From NCBI RefSeq assembly GCF_019703855.1, contig NZ_AP024086.1, forward strand, positions 2,996,501 through 3,060,500: DNA of 64,000 bases, in the 5' to 3' direction. The notes under the pieces were generated by a model that had not been told where the DNA came from, searched no databases, and was given only the letters and a program-made list of their open reading frames with translations. The position numbers and the translations under genes were made by a program. The stretch comes from Desulfomarina profundi. Lineage in GTDB: Bacteria; Desulfobacterota; Desulfobulbia; Desulfobulbales; Desulfocapsaceae. Shown one piece after another: positions 20,678 through 30,232 of this stretch (positions within the stretch are counted from its first letter, which is position 1; every line of letters starts with the position of its first letter).

Positions 20678-20718
20678 GACTCCGAAACTTTGAACCTGAC
20701 GCCGCCTGAACTGATGAG
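20678..20718. repeat. Repeat D, single-arm copy
   Basis: Matches the reverse complement of 42791-42836, the palindrome at the left flank of the IS110 element. Shared words include ACTCCGAAA, TTTGAACCTG and CCTGAACTGATGAG. Only one arm of the palindrome is present. The rest of the 20227-20854 intergenic stretch holds this, the inverted-repeat element at 20506-20592 and no credible gene. Confidence 0.55.
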
Positions 20719-20854
20719 AAAAGCGGGCTACGGCTGATATCGAAGAACGCACGCCGCCTTTCCGAGAAAAAAAGTTTTCAACAGAGAATCGCTGTTGTGG
20801 AGGTCAGCTCAGTTCCTATACCATGCACCCTATTGGGGAATGAACAGAAAAGAA

Positions 20855-22243
20855 TTATGCCCTAACCGGTATTTTTTCAGCAAGATCCCAAAAAAGTCCG
20901 GTCATAAGCTGCAGACCCTCCCTGGTGACGCTCTCGAGGATATGCTCGTTTACCGCATGCTGATTGCACCCACTGTAGGAGTGGGGTACCCAGAGCGTTG
21001 GCATGCCCAGGATATTGGCAAAAACATCATTTGGCAAAGTTCCACCAAGGTTTGGCAGAAACACCACTTTTTCTCCAAGGGTTTCCTCAAAAGAAGTTGT
21101 GGCCAACCGTACAAAAGGATTGTCCGGTTCCATGCGGGTGGCAAGACCATAATTGTTGGGCACTTCAGTAATCTCCACCATGGAAAAACCATGGTGGTCG
21201 AGGTGAGCTCTGATTGCCGGTAGAAATTTTTTCGGATTTGAATCAGCAGTAAACCTGATATGGCACCTTGCCCATGCTTTTGGAGGAATGGCATTGACAG
21301 GTCTGTCGGGAGTGCCGCAGGTGAATGCCAGGACCTCCAAAGTATTCCAACCATAGACCTTCATAGCCGCACTCAAACCGGGCTCCCCCCACCAGGAATC
21401 GATTGCCGGACCTTTTTCTCCCCTGACCGTCAGTTTCTCAATTGCCTTTCTTATGGAAAAAGGAATGCTTTCAGGACGCAGCCCATCAATGAGTATTTTA
21501 CCGTTTTTATCCACCATGGAGGCAAGGGCATGGGAAAGAATAATTCCGGGGTTGGCGAGCAATCCTCCCCAATTACCGGAATGATGGCCCCCTTTCCTCA
21601 AAGTGATGGAACAGTCAAAATTAAAAACAGCTCTGCTGCCCCCGAAAATCGTTATCACATCAGGATCTATTCTTGGGCCGTCCGAAGCAATCAGTAAATC
21701 TGCTTCAAGATATTTTTTTTCCCGCTTGCACAACTCGTGCAAACCTGGTGACCCGCTTTCTTCTCCCATTTCAATGAGAATTATGACATTATAACCAAGT
21801 TTTTTCCGCTCACTGATCGCACAATTCAGTGCCACCAGGTTGATGGCATGCTGTCCCTTGTTGTCAGCACATCCCCGTCCATACCAGCGATTTCCTCTCC
21901 TTGTCAATACAAGAGGAACAAGGCCCTCCTGCCAACCGCCGTCCATGGGAGGAACGGTATCTCCGTGACCATATATCAGAATTGAGGGCAGGGATTCATC
22001 CTCAATCCTCCTGCCGATAAGAAAAGGGGCGAACGGTTCCAGCGGATTTTCCACCATGCGGCAGTCAAAATCCATATCTTCAAGAAATGGGGTTATTTTC
22101 TCCTTGAGATACTGGTGCATCTGCGTCGTTCCATTGTCTACAGGATTGCCGGTATCAAGGGCAACCCAGTCAGCAAGCAGCGCAAAAAAGGAACCGTCAT
22201 CAAAAAAGTTTAGTGCCCGTGCAATGGCGCTATTTTTTTCCAT
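20855..22243 (-). CDS. M20-family metallopeptidase (dipeptidase-like)
   Basis: 462 residues from ATG 22243, which has GGAG 9 nt upstream; ATG 22258 would add five residues. Metal and catalytic motifs of the M20 family are present: YGHGDTVPP, WYGRGCADNKGQ (metal Asp) and IEMGEESGSPG (catalytic and metal Glu). The central lid domain (HHSGNWGG) and a late His (GCNQHAVNEH) follow. It resembles the CNDP/PepV-like dipeptidases. It lies about 250 bp downstream of the peptide ABC transporter, separated by repeat B1, and fits intracellular hydrolysis of imported dipeptides. The exact substrate is inferred only. Confidence 0.87.
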   Translation of the reverse strand: MEKNSAIARALNFFDDGSFFALLADWVALDTGNPVDNGTTQMHQYLKEKITPFLEDMDFDCRMVENPLEPFAPFLIGRRIEDESLPSILIYGHGDTVPPMDGGWQEGLVPLVLTRRGNRWYGRGCADNKGQHAINLVALNCAISERKKLGYNVIILIEMGEESGSPGLHELCKREKKYLEADLLIASDGPRIDPDVITIFGGSRAVFNFDCSITLRKGGHHSGNWGGLLANPGIILSHALASMVDKNGKILIDGLRPESIPFSIRKAIEKLTVRGEKGPAIDSWWGEPGLSAAMKVYGWNTLEVLAFTCGTPDRPVNAIPPKAWARCHIRFTADSNPKKFLPAIRAHLDHHGFSMVEITEVPNNYGLATRMEPDNPFVRLATTSFEETLGEKVVFLPNLGGTLPNDVFANILGMPTLWVPHSYSGCNQHAVNEHILESVTREGLQLMTGLFWDLAEKIPVRA

Positions 22244-22306
22244 AACCGGCAACTCCATCTTTCGTTTTAAAATACAATTAATCCAAAAGAAAACCAGTAC
22301 TTATCG

Positions 22307-22471
22307 ATGATGATCTCGTAAAAAGTCGTTCAACGTTCCCAGATGGACTCTGGAAAAACTTCGATATACAAGGCGTGGCGGTGTCGTGTAAGCGCAGGCG
22401 TACATATGGTACGTCGAGCATTACACGATCACCCCACAACGCAGTAGATCGGAGTTTTTACGAGTCCATCA
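22307..22471. repeat. Repeat family B, copy 1 (165 bp)
   Basis: Reads as identical over all 165 positions to 49064-49228. The ends are imperfect inverted repeats: TGATGATCTCGTAAAAAGTC at the left and, read from the right, TGATGGACTCGTAAAAACTC. The inside is partly palindromic (GTGTAAGC...GCATTACAC). It has no transposase gene. Such identity between copies 27 kb apart suggests recent movement or gene conversion. Confidence 0.88.
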
Positions 22472-22507
22472 TCGATGATATACATGTTTCATTAAACCTG
22501 CCGACAC

Positions 22508-23468
22508 TCAACAATCACCTGGATAATGGCACTCCACAAGTTTACCTGCCCGGACTTTCGGCTGAGGAGCCTCTTTTCTGCATCGAGCCTGACATCTGGC
22601 ACACCTGGGGTGGAAAGCACAACCGCTCGGCGGATCAATGGGATTCGGATATTCGATACCCAACCGGACTTCAGGCAGTCCCAATTGAGGTTCAGGTGTC
22701 AGAACAGAATCCAGCAATGCCCTGGTGTAAGGATGACTCGGGTGTTCAAACAGATCCCGCGCCCGTCCCTCTTCAACAATCCTGCCGAGATACATTACAG
22801 CCACATGGGTGGCAATATGTTCAACCACCGCCAGATCATGACTGATAAACAGGTAGGTTAAATTGAATTCCGCACGCAGATCCAGTAACATATTAAGAAT
22901 TTGTGCCTGTACTGAGACATCAAGGGCAGATGTGGGCTCGTCACAGAGTACAACCTCGGGCCGCATAATCAAAGCCCTTGCCACGGCCACACGCTGACGC
23001 TGTCCCCCGGAAAGCTGATTGGGATAATTATGCTTTAACCGGGGCGGCAAACCGACTATCTCCATGATCTGATCCACCTTCTGTTCAAGTCTGCCATTTC
23101 CCCCGGCAAGTCCCTGAGCCCTGAGCGGCAGGGAAATTATTTTGAAAATTGATTTTCTTGGATTCAACGAAGAATAGGGATCCTGGAAAACGGGTTGGAT
23201 AACCCTGGCAATTTCCTTGTGGGCCATTACGGAAATTTCCCGCCCCCGATATGAATATTTCCTCCGGTTTTTTTCTCAAGCCCGAGAATCATCTTGGCAA
23301 TAGTCGTTTTACCACAGCCGGATTCCCCACAAGACCAAGAATTGAACCTTTGGGTATAGCCAGACTAACCCCGTTTACAGCCTTCAGGGTTTTTCTGGAG
23401 CGAAACATCCCTCCACTGACCTTATATTCTTTTGCAAGGTTTTCAATTTGTAATGCATATTCATCCAT
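22508..23468 (-). CDS. Peptide ABC transporter ATPase, DppF/OppF-like (two frameshifts)
   Basis: 320 residues after adding one G/C at 23325-23328 and one near 23239-23247. Repair restores Walker A (LVGESGCGKTT). The Q-loop (QDPYSSLNPR), signature LSGGQRQRVAVARAL, Walker B VVLCDEPTSALD and the H-loop ISHDLAVV are intact. The C-terminal oligopeptide-type extension with Cys residues (CAFHPRCARCQARC) is typical of Dpp/Opp ATPases and binds a cluster in some. ATG 23468 overlaps the TGA of the upstream ATPase gene (TGATG). It powers the importer together with the 23468-24484 ATPase. Confidence 0.9.
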
Positions 23469-24484
23469 CAGCCTGCCCCTGTGCCACCCGACGCTCCAAC
23501 CTTTATATCCCCTGAAAAACCGGGTCGTACGCACCTGAATGACCGCTTGTCTGATATTTGTGTCAATTTCAACCCTTTGTCAGCACATTCCGGTACGGCA
23601 GACCTGCACCGGTTCCGGAAAGAACATCCCCACAATTCACCGATGGGAGTGGGTACGATACCCGGAATTGATCCCAGTTTTTTACCCGGCTCTGTTTTGC
23701 CGGGCACCGGAATGCACTCCAGCAACCCTTTAGTGTAGGGATGAATAGGATTGGTGAAAATCTCATCGATATTACCTGTTTCAACCACTTCTCCACAATA
23801 CATGACTACCACATCATCGGCGACTCTGGCCACCACACCCAGATCGTGAGTAATGAGAATCATCCCCATGTTGAATTCCTTCTGGATGGAGGAAAGCAAC
23901 TTCAGGATCTGCGCCTGAATAGTCACGTCAAGGGCCGTTGTGGGCTCATCTGCAATGATTAGAGAAGGCCCGCACATCAGTCCCATTGCAATCATTATCC
24001 TCTGCCGCAATCCTCCTGAAAGCTGATGGGGATATTGCTTAAGTCTTGATCCTGCACCAGTTATTCCCACTTTTTCAAGCAGATAAACGGCTCTTTCCTC
24101 AGCCTCAGTAACTGATACATTCTGATGCTCAGTCAATGCTTCAACAAGCTGGTTGCCAATAGAATAACAGGGGTCAAGAGAAGTCATGGGTTCCTGAAAT
24201 ATCATAGCCATTCTGGCTCCCCGATAAGTCGCCATTCTGTTCTCACTGAGTCCCTGGAGATTTTCCCCTTCAAGCTCTATCTTTGCTGCACGACAACTGG
24301 CAGAAGGCGGAAGAAGTCCCATAACAGCCATAGCCGTCATGGATTTCCCGCAGCCCGACTCCCCCACGAGACTCAGGGTTTTACCCTTCTCCACCTTGAA
24401 ACTCACATCCCTTACAGCATGGAGTGTACCGGCAGGAAGGGCCAGATCCACAAACAGGTGTTCCACCTCAAGTAAAATTGTCAT
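23468..24484 (-). CDS. Peptide ABC transporter ATPase, DppD/OppD-like
   Basis: 338 residues. It has Walker A LVGESGCGKSMTA, Q-loop QEPMTSLDP, signature LSGGLRQRIMIAMGL, Walker B LIIADEPTTALD and H-loop ITHDLGVV. The C-terminal oligopeptide extension has a Cys motif (CSFRNRCRSAVPEC). Its start overlaps the end of the second permease gene by 4 bp and its stop overlaps the DppF-like start, the usual tight packing of the dpp operon. Confidence 0.93.
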   Translation of the reverse strand: MTILLEVEHLFVDLALPAGTLHAVRDVSFKVEKGKTLSLVGESGCGKSMTAMAVMGLLPPSASCRAAKIELEGENLQGLSENRMATYRGARMAMIFQEPMTSLDPCYSIGNQLVEALTEHQNVSVTEAEERAVYLLEKVGITGAGSRLKQYPHQLSGGLRQRIMIAMGLMCGPSLIIADEPTTALDVTIQAQILKLLSSIQKEFNMGMILITHDLGVVARVADDVVVMYCGEVVETGNIDEIFTNPIHPYTKGLLECIPVPGKTEPGKKLGSIPGIVPTPIGELWGCSFRNRCRSAVPECADKGLKLTQISDKRSFRCVRPGFSGDIKVGASGGTGAG

Positions 24485-25398
24485 GATCTTCCCTCAGGTG
24501 AAGTAACGTCCCTGAGACCATCGCCGAAAAGGTTCATCCCGAGAACGAGGAAAAAGAGAGCCACACCAGGAATAGTCACAAGATAAGGATCAAAAAGCAT
24601 CAGATCTTTTCCTTCCGAAATCATCAATCCCCATGACGGAGTAGGCGGCTGCACCCCCATCCCGAGAAACGAAAGTGCTGCTTCAAGGAGGATCGCTCTG
24701 CCTATCTCCAGAGTCGCAACAATCACAATGGAGTTAAACAGATTCGGCATAATCTCCCGTACCATCAGCCAGGGAACAGAGCAGCCCGCCGCCCGTGCTG
24801 CCTGCACGTAATCCATACTGCGTATCTGCTGGGTTGTCGCCCGCAGAATAACAGCAAACCTGTCCCAGATCAGACACCCGAGCACTATGATCACCACCTG
24901 CATGGAACCACCTATCAGTGCCACTACGGCAATAGCCACAAGGACCGCAGGCAGGGCCAGTCTCACGGTAATGATAAAACTGACCACCATATCAATAACT
25001 CCGCCGAAATATCCCGCTATAAGTCCAAGGGAAATACCGATAACCGCAGCAATCGACATGCATGAAAAGCCAATCAAAAGAGAAATACGGGCTCCGAAAA
25101 CCAGACGTGCCAGATAATCTCTTCCCATATTGTCAGTTCCCAGAGGATGAGTCCATGTGCCGTGGTCGCTCCAGACAGGAGCAATCATACGACTGCCCAG
25201 ATCCTGCTGATAAGGGTCGTAATTTGTCAGGTATGGTGCCAGCAGAGCCACCAGAAATACAATACAGATCATTATGCCACCGACAAGAAACCCTTTATGG
25301 GTTGCCATCCGTCTGCGCATAATCTGGCCGGGTGTTGGAAAAACTACATCCAGTCCCATTCCCGAATTAAATTCATTTTGCAGTTCCGTTGCCGCCAT
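24481..25398 (-). CDS. Peptide ABC transporter permease, DppC-like
   Basis: 305 residues. After a ~40-residue cytoplasmic start come six predicted TM segments. The BPD_transp_1 EAA loop is seen as RAAGCSVPWLMVREIMPN. The motifs HPLGTDNMGRDYLARLVFGAR and AALSFLGMGVQPPTPSWGLM are typical of DppC/OppC. It lies 3 bp after the DppB-like gene and forms the second half of the membrane channel. Confidence 0.93.
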   Translation of the reverse strand: MAATELQNEFNSGMGLDVVFPTPGQIMRRRMATHKGFLVGGIMICIVFLVALLAPYLTNYDPYQQDLGSRMIAPVWSDHGTWTHPLGTDNMGRDYLARLVFGARISLLIGFSCMSIAAVIGISLGLIAGYFGGVIDMVVSFIITVRLALPAVLVAIAVVALIGGSMQVVIIVLGCLIWDRFAVILRATTQQIRSMDYVQAARAAGCSVPWLMVREIMPNLFNSIVIVATLEIGRAILLEAALSFLGMGVQPPTPSWGLMISEGKDLMLFDPYLVTIPGVALFFLVLGMNLFGDGLRDVTSPEGRS

Positions 25399-25401
25399 AA
25401 C

Positions 25402-26319
25402 TCAAATGCTCCTGATTCTTGGATCCAGAAAGGCGTTGAGAAGATCCGCAAGAAAAGTAAGAATGATATAGGTTGTGGAAAGAAACAGCACAATTGCCTG
25501 CACAACGGGCAGGTCGGATCTGGAAATGGAAACCCAGGCCAGATTACCCAGGCCGTTCAATGCAAAAATGGATTCAATGACAATAGACCCTCCTAACATA
25601 AATCCCAGTTGAACAGCGGCAACAGCCACCACCGGGATTATGGCGTTTCTGAGGGTATGTTTGAAAAGAATCTTCGGCCACCTCAACCCCTTGGCCCGGG
25701 CAGTCCTGATATGGTCGGAAGCCAGTACCTCGATCATACCCGAACGCACCAGTCGCATGATTGCCGGAGTCGCATAATAACCGAGAGCAATGGTTGGCAT
25801 AACAAAGTGACGCCAGCTGTCACTGCCTGAAATAGGCAGCCACCGCAGATGAACGCCAAAGAATATTATCAGGATCAGGCCGAACCAGAATGACGGCATG
25901 GCCTGCCCCATAACAGAAATAGAGAGGGCTATTCTGTCTATCCAGGTGTTGGGACGAATGGCCGCCAGCATTCCCAGAGGGATGGAAAGAAGCATGGCAA
26001 AGGAAAGAGCGGAAATACCCAGGATGATAGTTACACCCATCCTCTCCTTCAACATCTGCGCCACCGGCTGATTCAAATAAGGTGAATTCCCGAGATCACC
26101 ATGAAGAGCCCTTTCGGCCCATTCGAAATACTGCACAAGCAGAGGTCGATCAAACCCGTACTGCACCCTGACAAATTCAATCTCCTCACTGCTCGCGCCT
26201 TCTCCTGCCAGGGAGATGGCAGGGTCTCCCGACACCCGCAACAACATAAAACTGATAAGGGAGACCGTCACCATCACAACCAGGGCAAGGCCCAGACGTT
26301 TTAGAGTATAAATCAGCAT
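25402..26319 (-). CDS. Peptide ABC transporter permease, DppB-like
   Basis: 305 residues. The first TM starts at residue 8 and is followed by the family feature FDRPLLVQYFEWAERALHGDLG. The EAA loop is RAKGLRWPKILFKHTLRN, and the C-terminal motif is GSIVIESIFALNGLGNL. It lies between the solute-binding protein gene (11-bp gap) and the DppC-like gene. Confidence 0.93.
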   Translation of the reverse strand: MLIYTLKRLGLALVVMVTVSLISFMLLRVSGDPAISLAGEGASSEEIEFVRVQYGFDRPLLVQYFEWAERALHGDLGNSPYLNQPVAQMLKERMGVTIILGISALSFAMLLSIPLGMLAAIRPNTWIDRIALSISVMGQAMPSFWFGLILIIFFGVHLRWLPISGSDSWRHFVMPTIALGYYATPAIMRLVRSGMIEVLASDHIRTARAKGLRWPKILFKHTLRNAIIPVVAVAAVQLGFMLGGSIVIESIFALNGLGNLAWVSISRSDLPVVQAIVLFLSTTYIILTFLADLLNAFLDPRIRSI

Positions 26320-26330
26320 GATATTACTCT

Positions 26331-27872
26331 TTATTTCCAGCGGGCCTGGAAGAACCTGGGGACAGCGTCAGGATAGGGAGTAAAATCCAGGCTGTCCGAA
26401 TAACAGTTATTGGAAACATAGGTAAACATCGGACACCAGTACGCCTGTTCGGCGATCCGCTTTAGCGCCTTGGAATACAGTTCTTTTCTTTTTGCCTGGT
26501 CAATTGACGTATCCGCCTCAATGAGCAGATCCCGGACAATTTCATCTCTTGCCAGATCATCCGCCTCAAATTCAAAAAAATGGCTGGTAATAGCTGAAAC
26601 GTCATTGATGGAATAAGAGCCCCAGGTGAGGAACTGCATCTGCGCCTTTCCGGCACGGGCTTTTTCCCTCAGTGCAGAGTATTTCATCATCATCAGTTTC
26701 GCTTTGATTCCGACGGCGGCCAGATCACCGATCATCGCTTCGGCAAAAGGTCTGTTTCTATAACCGTAGAGTGTTGTCTCAAATCCGTCAGGATAACCGG
26801 CCTCTGCCAGAAGCTGCTTGGCTTTCTGCGGATCATATTCATACTTCTTCACATCCTGTTCACATCCGAACTGTGATGGGAAACAGGCAGAGTAGACGGC
26901 ACGAGACTGGCCACCAATCAGGTTTCGAGCAATGGATGTTTTGTTTATTGCATGATTCACAGCCTGACGCACCTTCAATTTGACAAAAGGGTTCTCCATA
27001 CCATGTTCCTTGCCGGAACGATTTGCCGCATCAAAAGTGAGATAACCGATTCGCATGGTTTCCGCGGGAGTTACGGTAATTCCTGGAGTTTTAGCAAGCT
27101 TTGCTGCCTGATCGGGCGGGACAAGATAGATCCAGTCCAGACCACCCGTCATCAATTCCGCCATTTGGGTATTGATTTCCGGCAGGGTTCGCCAGACTAT
27201 CTTACCGATTGAAGGCTGTCCTTTTGGACTGTCTTTGAAATATTCCTTATTGATTTCCATGACTATTTTTTTGCCTGGAATCACGTCGGTAATTCTGTAA
27301 GGTCCTGTACCGATGGGTTTCATTCCAAATCCTTTGGTACCCACCTTTTTGTAATAATCTTTCGGATAGATTGGATTTGCACCTGACAGAAATTCAAAAG
27401 CAGCAGGAAAGGGTTTTTTCAGGATGATTTTCACTCCATACGGACCTGTTTTCTCCACATGATCAATCCAGCTTGAATACCGCTGGGTTTTGACCTTGTT
27501 ATCGGGATTGGCAGCAAAGTTCAGTGTGTACACAACATCATCAGCAGTCATTTCCTGACCGTTGTGAAACCTCACCCCCTCCCTGAGAATAATTTCCATT
27601 TCGGTGTTACTGTTCCACTTGAATGATTTTGCCAGAAGACCTTTATATTCATAGGTGACAGGGTCACGATAAAGAAGATTGTCAAAAACATGTCTGGCTA
27701 CAACAATCCCTTCCCTGGCGGTATTAAAATACCGGTCAAGGGTTTCAAGTTCTTTGCTAAAAGCGATGTTCAGGGTATCATTTTTCTTATCGGCAAAAGC
27801 CGGTTGAAAATAACAGAAACAACTGATGAACACCACCAGTAAGAGAGACAACAACTTGGTACTCTTTTTCAT
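26331..27872 (-). CDS. Peptide ABC transporter solute-binding protein (SBP_bac_5)
   Basis: 513 residues from ATG 27872, which has a strong GGAGGGG sequence upstream. The N-terminal signal peptide (MKKSTK, hydrophobic 7-24, AFA-DKK) has no lipobox, so this is a soluble periplasmic protein. Family features include LREGVRFHNGQEMTADDVVYTL, the GTGPYRI motif near the hinge and ARQAVNHAI-like KVRQAVNHAI. It is the third gene of the IclR-led operon and probably binds dipeptides, N-acylated amino acids or similar ligands. Confidence 0.93.
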   Translation of the reverse strand: MKKSTKLLSLLLVVFISCFCYFQPAFADKKNDTLNIAFSKELETLDRYFNTAREGIVVARHVFDNLLYRDPVTYEYKGLLAKSFKWNSNTEMEIILREGVRFHNGQEMTADDVVYTLNFAANPDNKVKTQRYSSWIDHVEKTGPYGVKIILKKPFPAAFEFLSGANPIYPKDYYKKVGTKGFGMKPIGTGPYRITDVIPGKKIVMEINKEYFKDSPKGQPSIGKIVWRTLPEINTQMAELMTGGLDWIYLVPPDQAAKLAKTPGITVTPAETMRIGYLTFDAANRSGKEHGMENPFVKLKVRQAVNHAINKTSIARNLIGGQSRAVYSACFPSQFGCEQDVKKYEYDPQKAKQLLAEAGYPDGFETTLYGYRNRPFAEAMIGDLAAVGIKAKLMMMKYSALREKARAGKAQMQFLTWGSYSINDVSAITSHFFEFEADDLARDEIVRDLLIEADTSIDQAKRKELYSKALKRIAEQAYWCPMFTYVSNNCYSDSLDFTPYPDAVPRFFQARWK

Positions 27873-27948
27873 TTCACATCCCCTCCAGATTGTAGTTGTT
27901 TTGCTGCTGTTTACCCTGACACCACACCCCCGGTTATCAGGATTGAAC

Positions 27949-29142
27949 TCAACGAACATCAAAGAAATTTTCCACGGCCTTAAAGAAAATATCCGTCCCG
28001 ATCTGTAAAACATCCCCATGAATATCAAAACGGGGGGAATGCAGTGGAGCGATAATTCCACTTTCCATGTCGGCACAGCCAAGGCGCATTATGGCGCCGG
28101 GAATAATTTCAGTAAAATAGTAAAAATCTTCACTTCCCATGTGAAAAGGCAGGGTTCTGACCTTCTCTTCCGATAAGACGGAAACTGAAGCATCATGGAG
28201 AAATTTACAGACACCCCTGTCATTCACTCCCAGGGGTGCACCAGGTTTGACCTCCAGCTTGCTGGTTGTGCCGAAGATTGTATCTACGCCCTTTACCAGG
28301 TCTTCGACTGCTGCAAGTAATTTTTTTCTTACGCTCTCGTCATGGGTTCGAATAGATCCTTTCAGAACAGCGTGATCAGGGATTACATTGCCGGCGTTAC
28401 CGGCATGAAAGGTCCCGATACTGATTACAGCAGAATCCGCAGGATTAATGCACCGCGACAGGATTGTCTCCAGTGCAGTGATAAAATACCCTCCGGCTGA
28501 AATCGGATTTATCCCCTTCTGGGGACTGGCACCATGAGTTCCTCTGCCGGTAATAACCAGCTCAAAGGGATCAGAGGAAGCATGACCGATATGGGAAAAA
28601 ACACCGACAGTACCCACTGGAAGATTCGGATCCATATGTCCGGCAACAATCCAGTCCACGTGAGGGTTTTCCAGAACTCCCTTTGCAATCATGGCCTTTG
28701 CCCCAGCCAGTTTTTCTTCCGCAGGCTGAAAAATAAATTTTACCGTACCATTAATTTTTTCTATCAATCCGGATTCATGGATCTTCCTGACAACACCCAG
28801 CATGATTACCGTATTTGCGTCATGACCGCAGGCGTGCATAACACCATCAACAACCGATCTGTACTTCCTGTCTCCATACTCCTGTACCGGGAGAGCATCA
28901 ATATCAGCACGTAAAGCAAGTGTCCTTCCCCTGCCTTCCGTCTTTTTACCGCAAACGATTCCAACAACACCGGTCATATCATCGAAAGTGCTTATTTCCA
29001 CATCATAATTTTTCAGTACTTCACAGATTCGCCCGGTAGTTCTCGTTTCCTCCATTGACAGTTCAGGATGACGGTGAAAATCATTCCTGAGCGAGACAAG
29101 CCATTTCTTCATTTCATTTTCCAAAATTACATGCTCCGTCAA
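27949..29142 (-). CDS. M20D amidohydrolase (hippurate / N-acyl-amino-acid hydrolase-like)
   Basis: 397 residues if started at the TTG that overlaps the IclR stop (TTGA). A start at ATG 29112, ten residues further on, is also possible; the ribosome site is ambiguous. Motifs of the M20D family are present: FHRHPELSMEE, LRADIDALP, VMHACGHDANT (metal ligands), FIFQPAEEKLAGAKAMI, and a C-terminal metal His in SPRFD-type context (PLHSPRFDIHG). Partners are the peptide importer downstream and the IclR regulator upstream. The likely role is to release amino acids from N-acylated or aromatic-acid conjugates brought in by the transporter. Confidence 0.9.
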   Translation of the reverse strand: MTEHVILENEMKKWLVSLRNDFHRHPELSMEETRTTGRICEVLKNYDVEISTFDDMTGVVGIVCGKKTEGRGRTLALRADIDALPVQEYGDRKYRSVVDGVMHACGHDANTVIMLGVVRKIHESGLIEKINGTVKFIFQPAEEKLAGAKAMIAKGVLENPHVDWIVAGHMDPNLPVGTVGVFSHIGHASSDPFELVITGRGTHGASPQKGINPISAGGYFITALETILSRCINPADSAVISIGTFHAGNAGNVIPDHAVLKGSIRTHDESVRKKLLAAVEDLVKGVDTIFGTTSKLEVKPGAPLGVNDRGVCKFLHDASVSVLSEEKVRTLPFHMGSEDFYYFTEIIPGAIMRLGCADMESGIIAPLHSPRFDIHGDVLQIGTDIFFKAVENFFDVR

Positions 29143-29945
29143 TCTGATGGCGGGTCAATTGCTGCAATCTCCGACAACATTATTTCGGCAATCATCTGAC
29201 ACCTTTCAGGTGTCATACGTCCACCAATATTGGCCATACTGATGGCTGCAATAACCTCATTTTTTTTATTAAAAACAGGTACACCCACACCTATGGATTC
29301 CGGAGAAACAATCTGGATACTGTTTGCGTACCTTTTTTCTCTTGTGTTTTTCAGCCATTTTCTGACTTCATCCGTTCCAATCCCGTAATATTTTAAATAC
29401 CGGGGACTGTTCGCCTTGAGAATATCTTCACGCTGTTTTTCAGGAAGAAAAGCAAGCAGAGCCTGACCAGCCGCACCAATTCCCAGAAGCCTGTGTTCAC
29501 CAATGTCAAACCCCAGGACCTGAACTCGCGCATTGCCCGTTACCCGGTCAATACACACTCCATCATAGCCTGAGCGGACAACCAGATGAATGACATCATT
29601 TGTCTGCTCACAGATCCGCTCCAGAGCAATACGGTAACGATTCCTTACTGATAACTGCTGAGTCGCCGCCCCAAGTGAATACAACTCCATCCCAAGATTG
29701 TACAGTTTTGTTGTCGGATCGAATGAGAGGAAATCTTCCTCCAGCAGAACCATAAGAATTCGATGAACAGTCGGGGGAGGCAGGTCGACATCCTTTGCAA
29801 TGCGAGAAAGCCTGGCACCATTTTGATTGAATCTGGAAACTGATCGAAGAATGGCAATCGTTCGACGGATGGATTGTGCTCCGCCCTGTCGCTTTTGAGA
29901 TTCCTTTGCTTTTTTTCCAAGCTCTTTTGAAGCCATTTTCTCCAC
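29139..29945 (-). CDS. IclR-family transcriptional regulator
   Basis: 268 residues. The N-terminal winged helix-turn-helix is at about 22-85 (RRTIAILRSVSRF; LSRIAKDVDLPPPTVHRIL). The C-terminal effector-binding domain has typical IclR features (GVCIDRVTGN, GAAGQALLAFLPEKQRE, GVGVPVFNKKNEVIAAISM). The final TGA overlaps the next gene, so it heads the importer/hydrolase operon. A palindromic site at 30131-30158 upstream is the probable operator for self and operon control. Confidence 0.93.
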   Translation of the reverse strand: MEKMASKELGKKAKESQKRQGGAQSIRRTIAILRSVSRFNQNGARLSRIAKDVDLPPPTVHRILMVLLEEDFLSFDPTTKLYNLGMELYSLGAATQQLSVRNRYRIALERICEQTNDVIHLVVRSGYDGVCIDRVTGNARVQVLGFDIGEHRLLGIGAAGQALLAFLPEKQREDILKANSPRYLKYYGIGTDEVRKWLKNTREKRYANSIQIVSPESIGVGVPVFNKKNEVIAAISMANIGGRMTPERCQMIAEIMLSEIAAIDPPSD

Positions 29946-30130
29946 TCGTCCAGAATTTCAACAGATAAATCGGCATGCCCAGTCTCAATTGCACCGCCAT
30001 TTTTACCTTTTGGGTGCAACAAGCAAATGAAAATCCGACTGCGGCGGTGAGTCCTCCGGAAGCAGGATTTTCATATGAACCAACAGACTGAACCTTATTC
30101 AAATTCAGAGCAGGAATACAAAGTGACAAT

Positions 30131-30158
30131 ATTCCACATTATGGAATAGATTATTCCA
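30131..30158. promoter_or_regulatory. Candidate IclR operator, overlapping palindromes
   Basis: ATTCCA-CATTA-TGGAAT-AGATT-ATTCCA forms two overlapping inverted repeats with 5-nt spacers. The right one (TGGAAT-N5-ATTCCA) is close to the TGGAAAT-N-ATTTCCA pattern described for IclR-type sites. It lies 185 bp upstream of the IclR start and before the MFS gene end. Confidence 0.55.
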
Positions 30159-30232
30159 TAACTCAGAACAACCGTATCGAGTTTCTATTTATCTGTCAAT
30201 AATTTCTTTTTTCAGATTTTGAAAAACAGAAT

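Noticed and set aside
22375-22845. Protein-coding frame beginning in repeat B (same start peptide as at 49132)
   Set aside because: The shared peptide comes from the noncoding repeat; the rest is antisense to the DppF-like ATPase.
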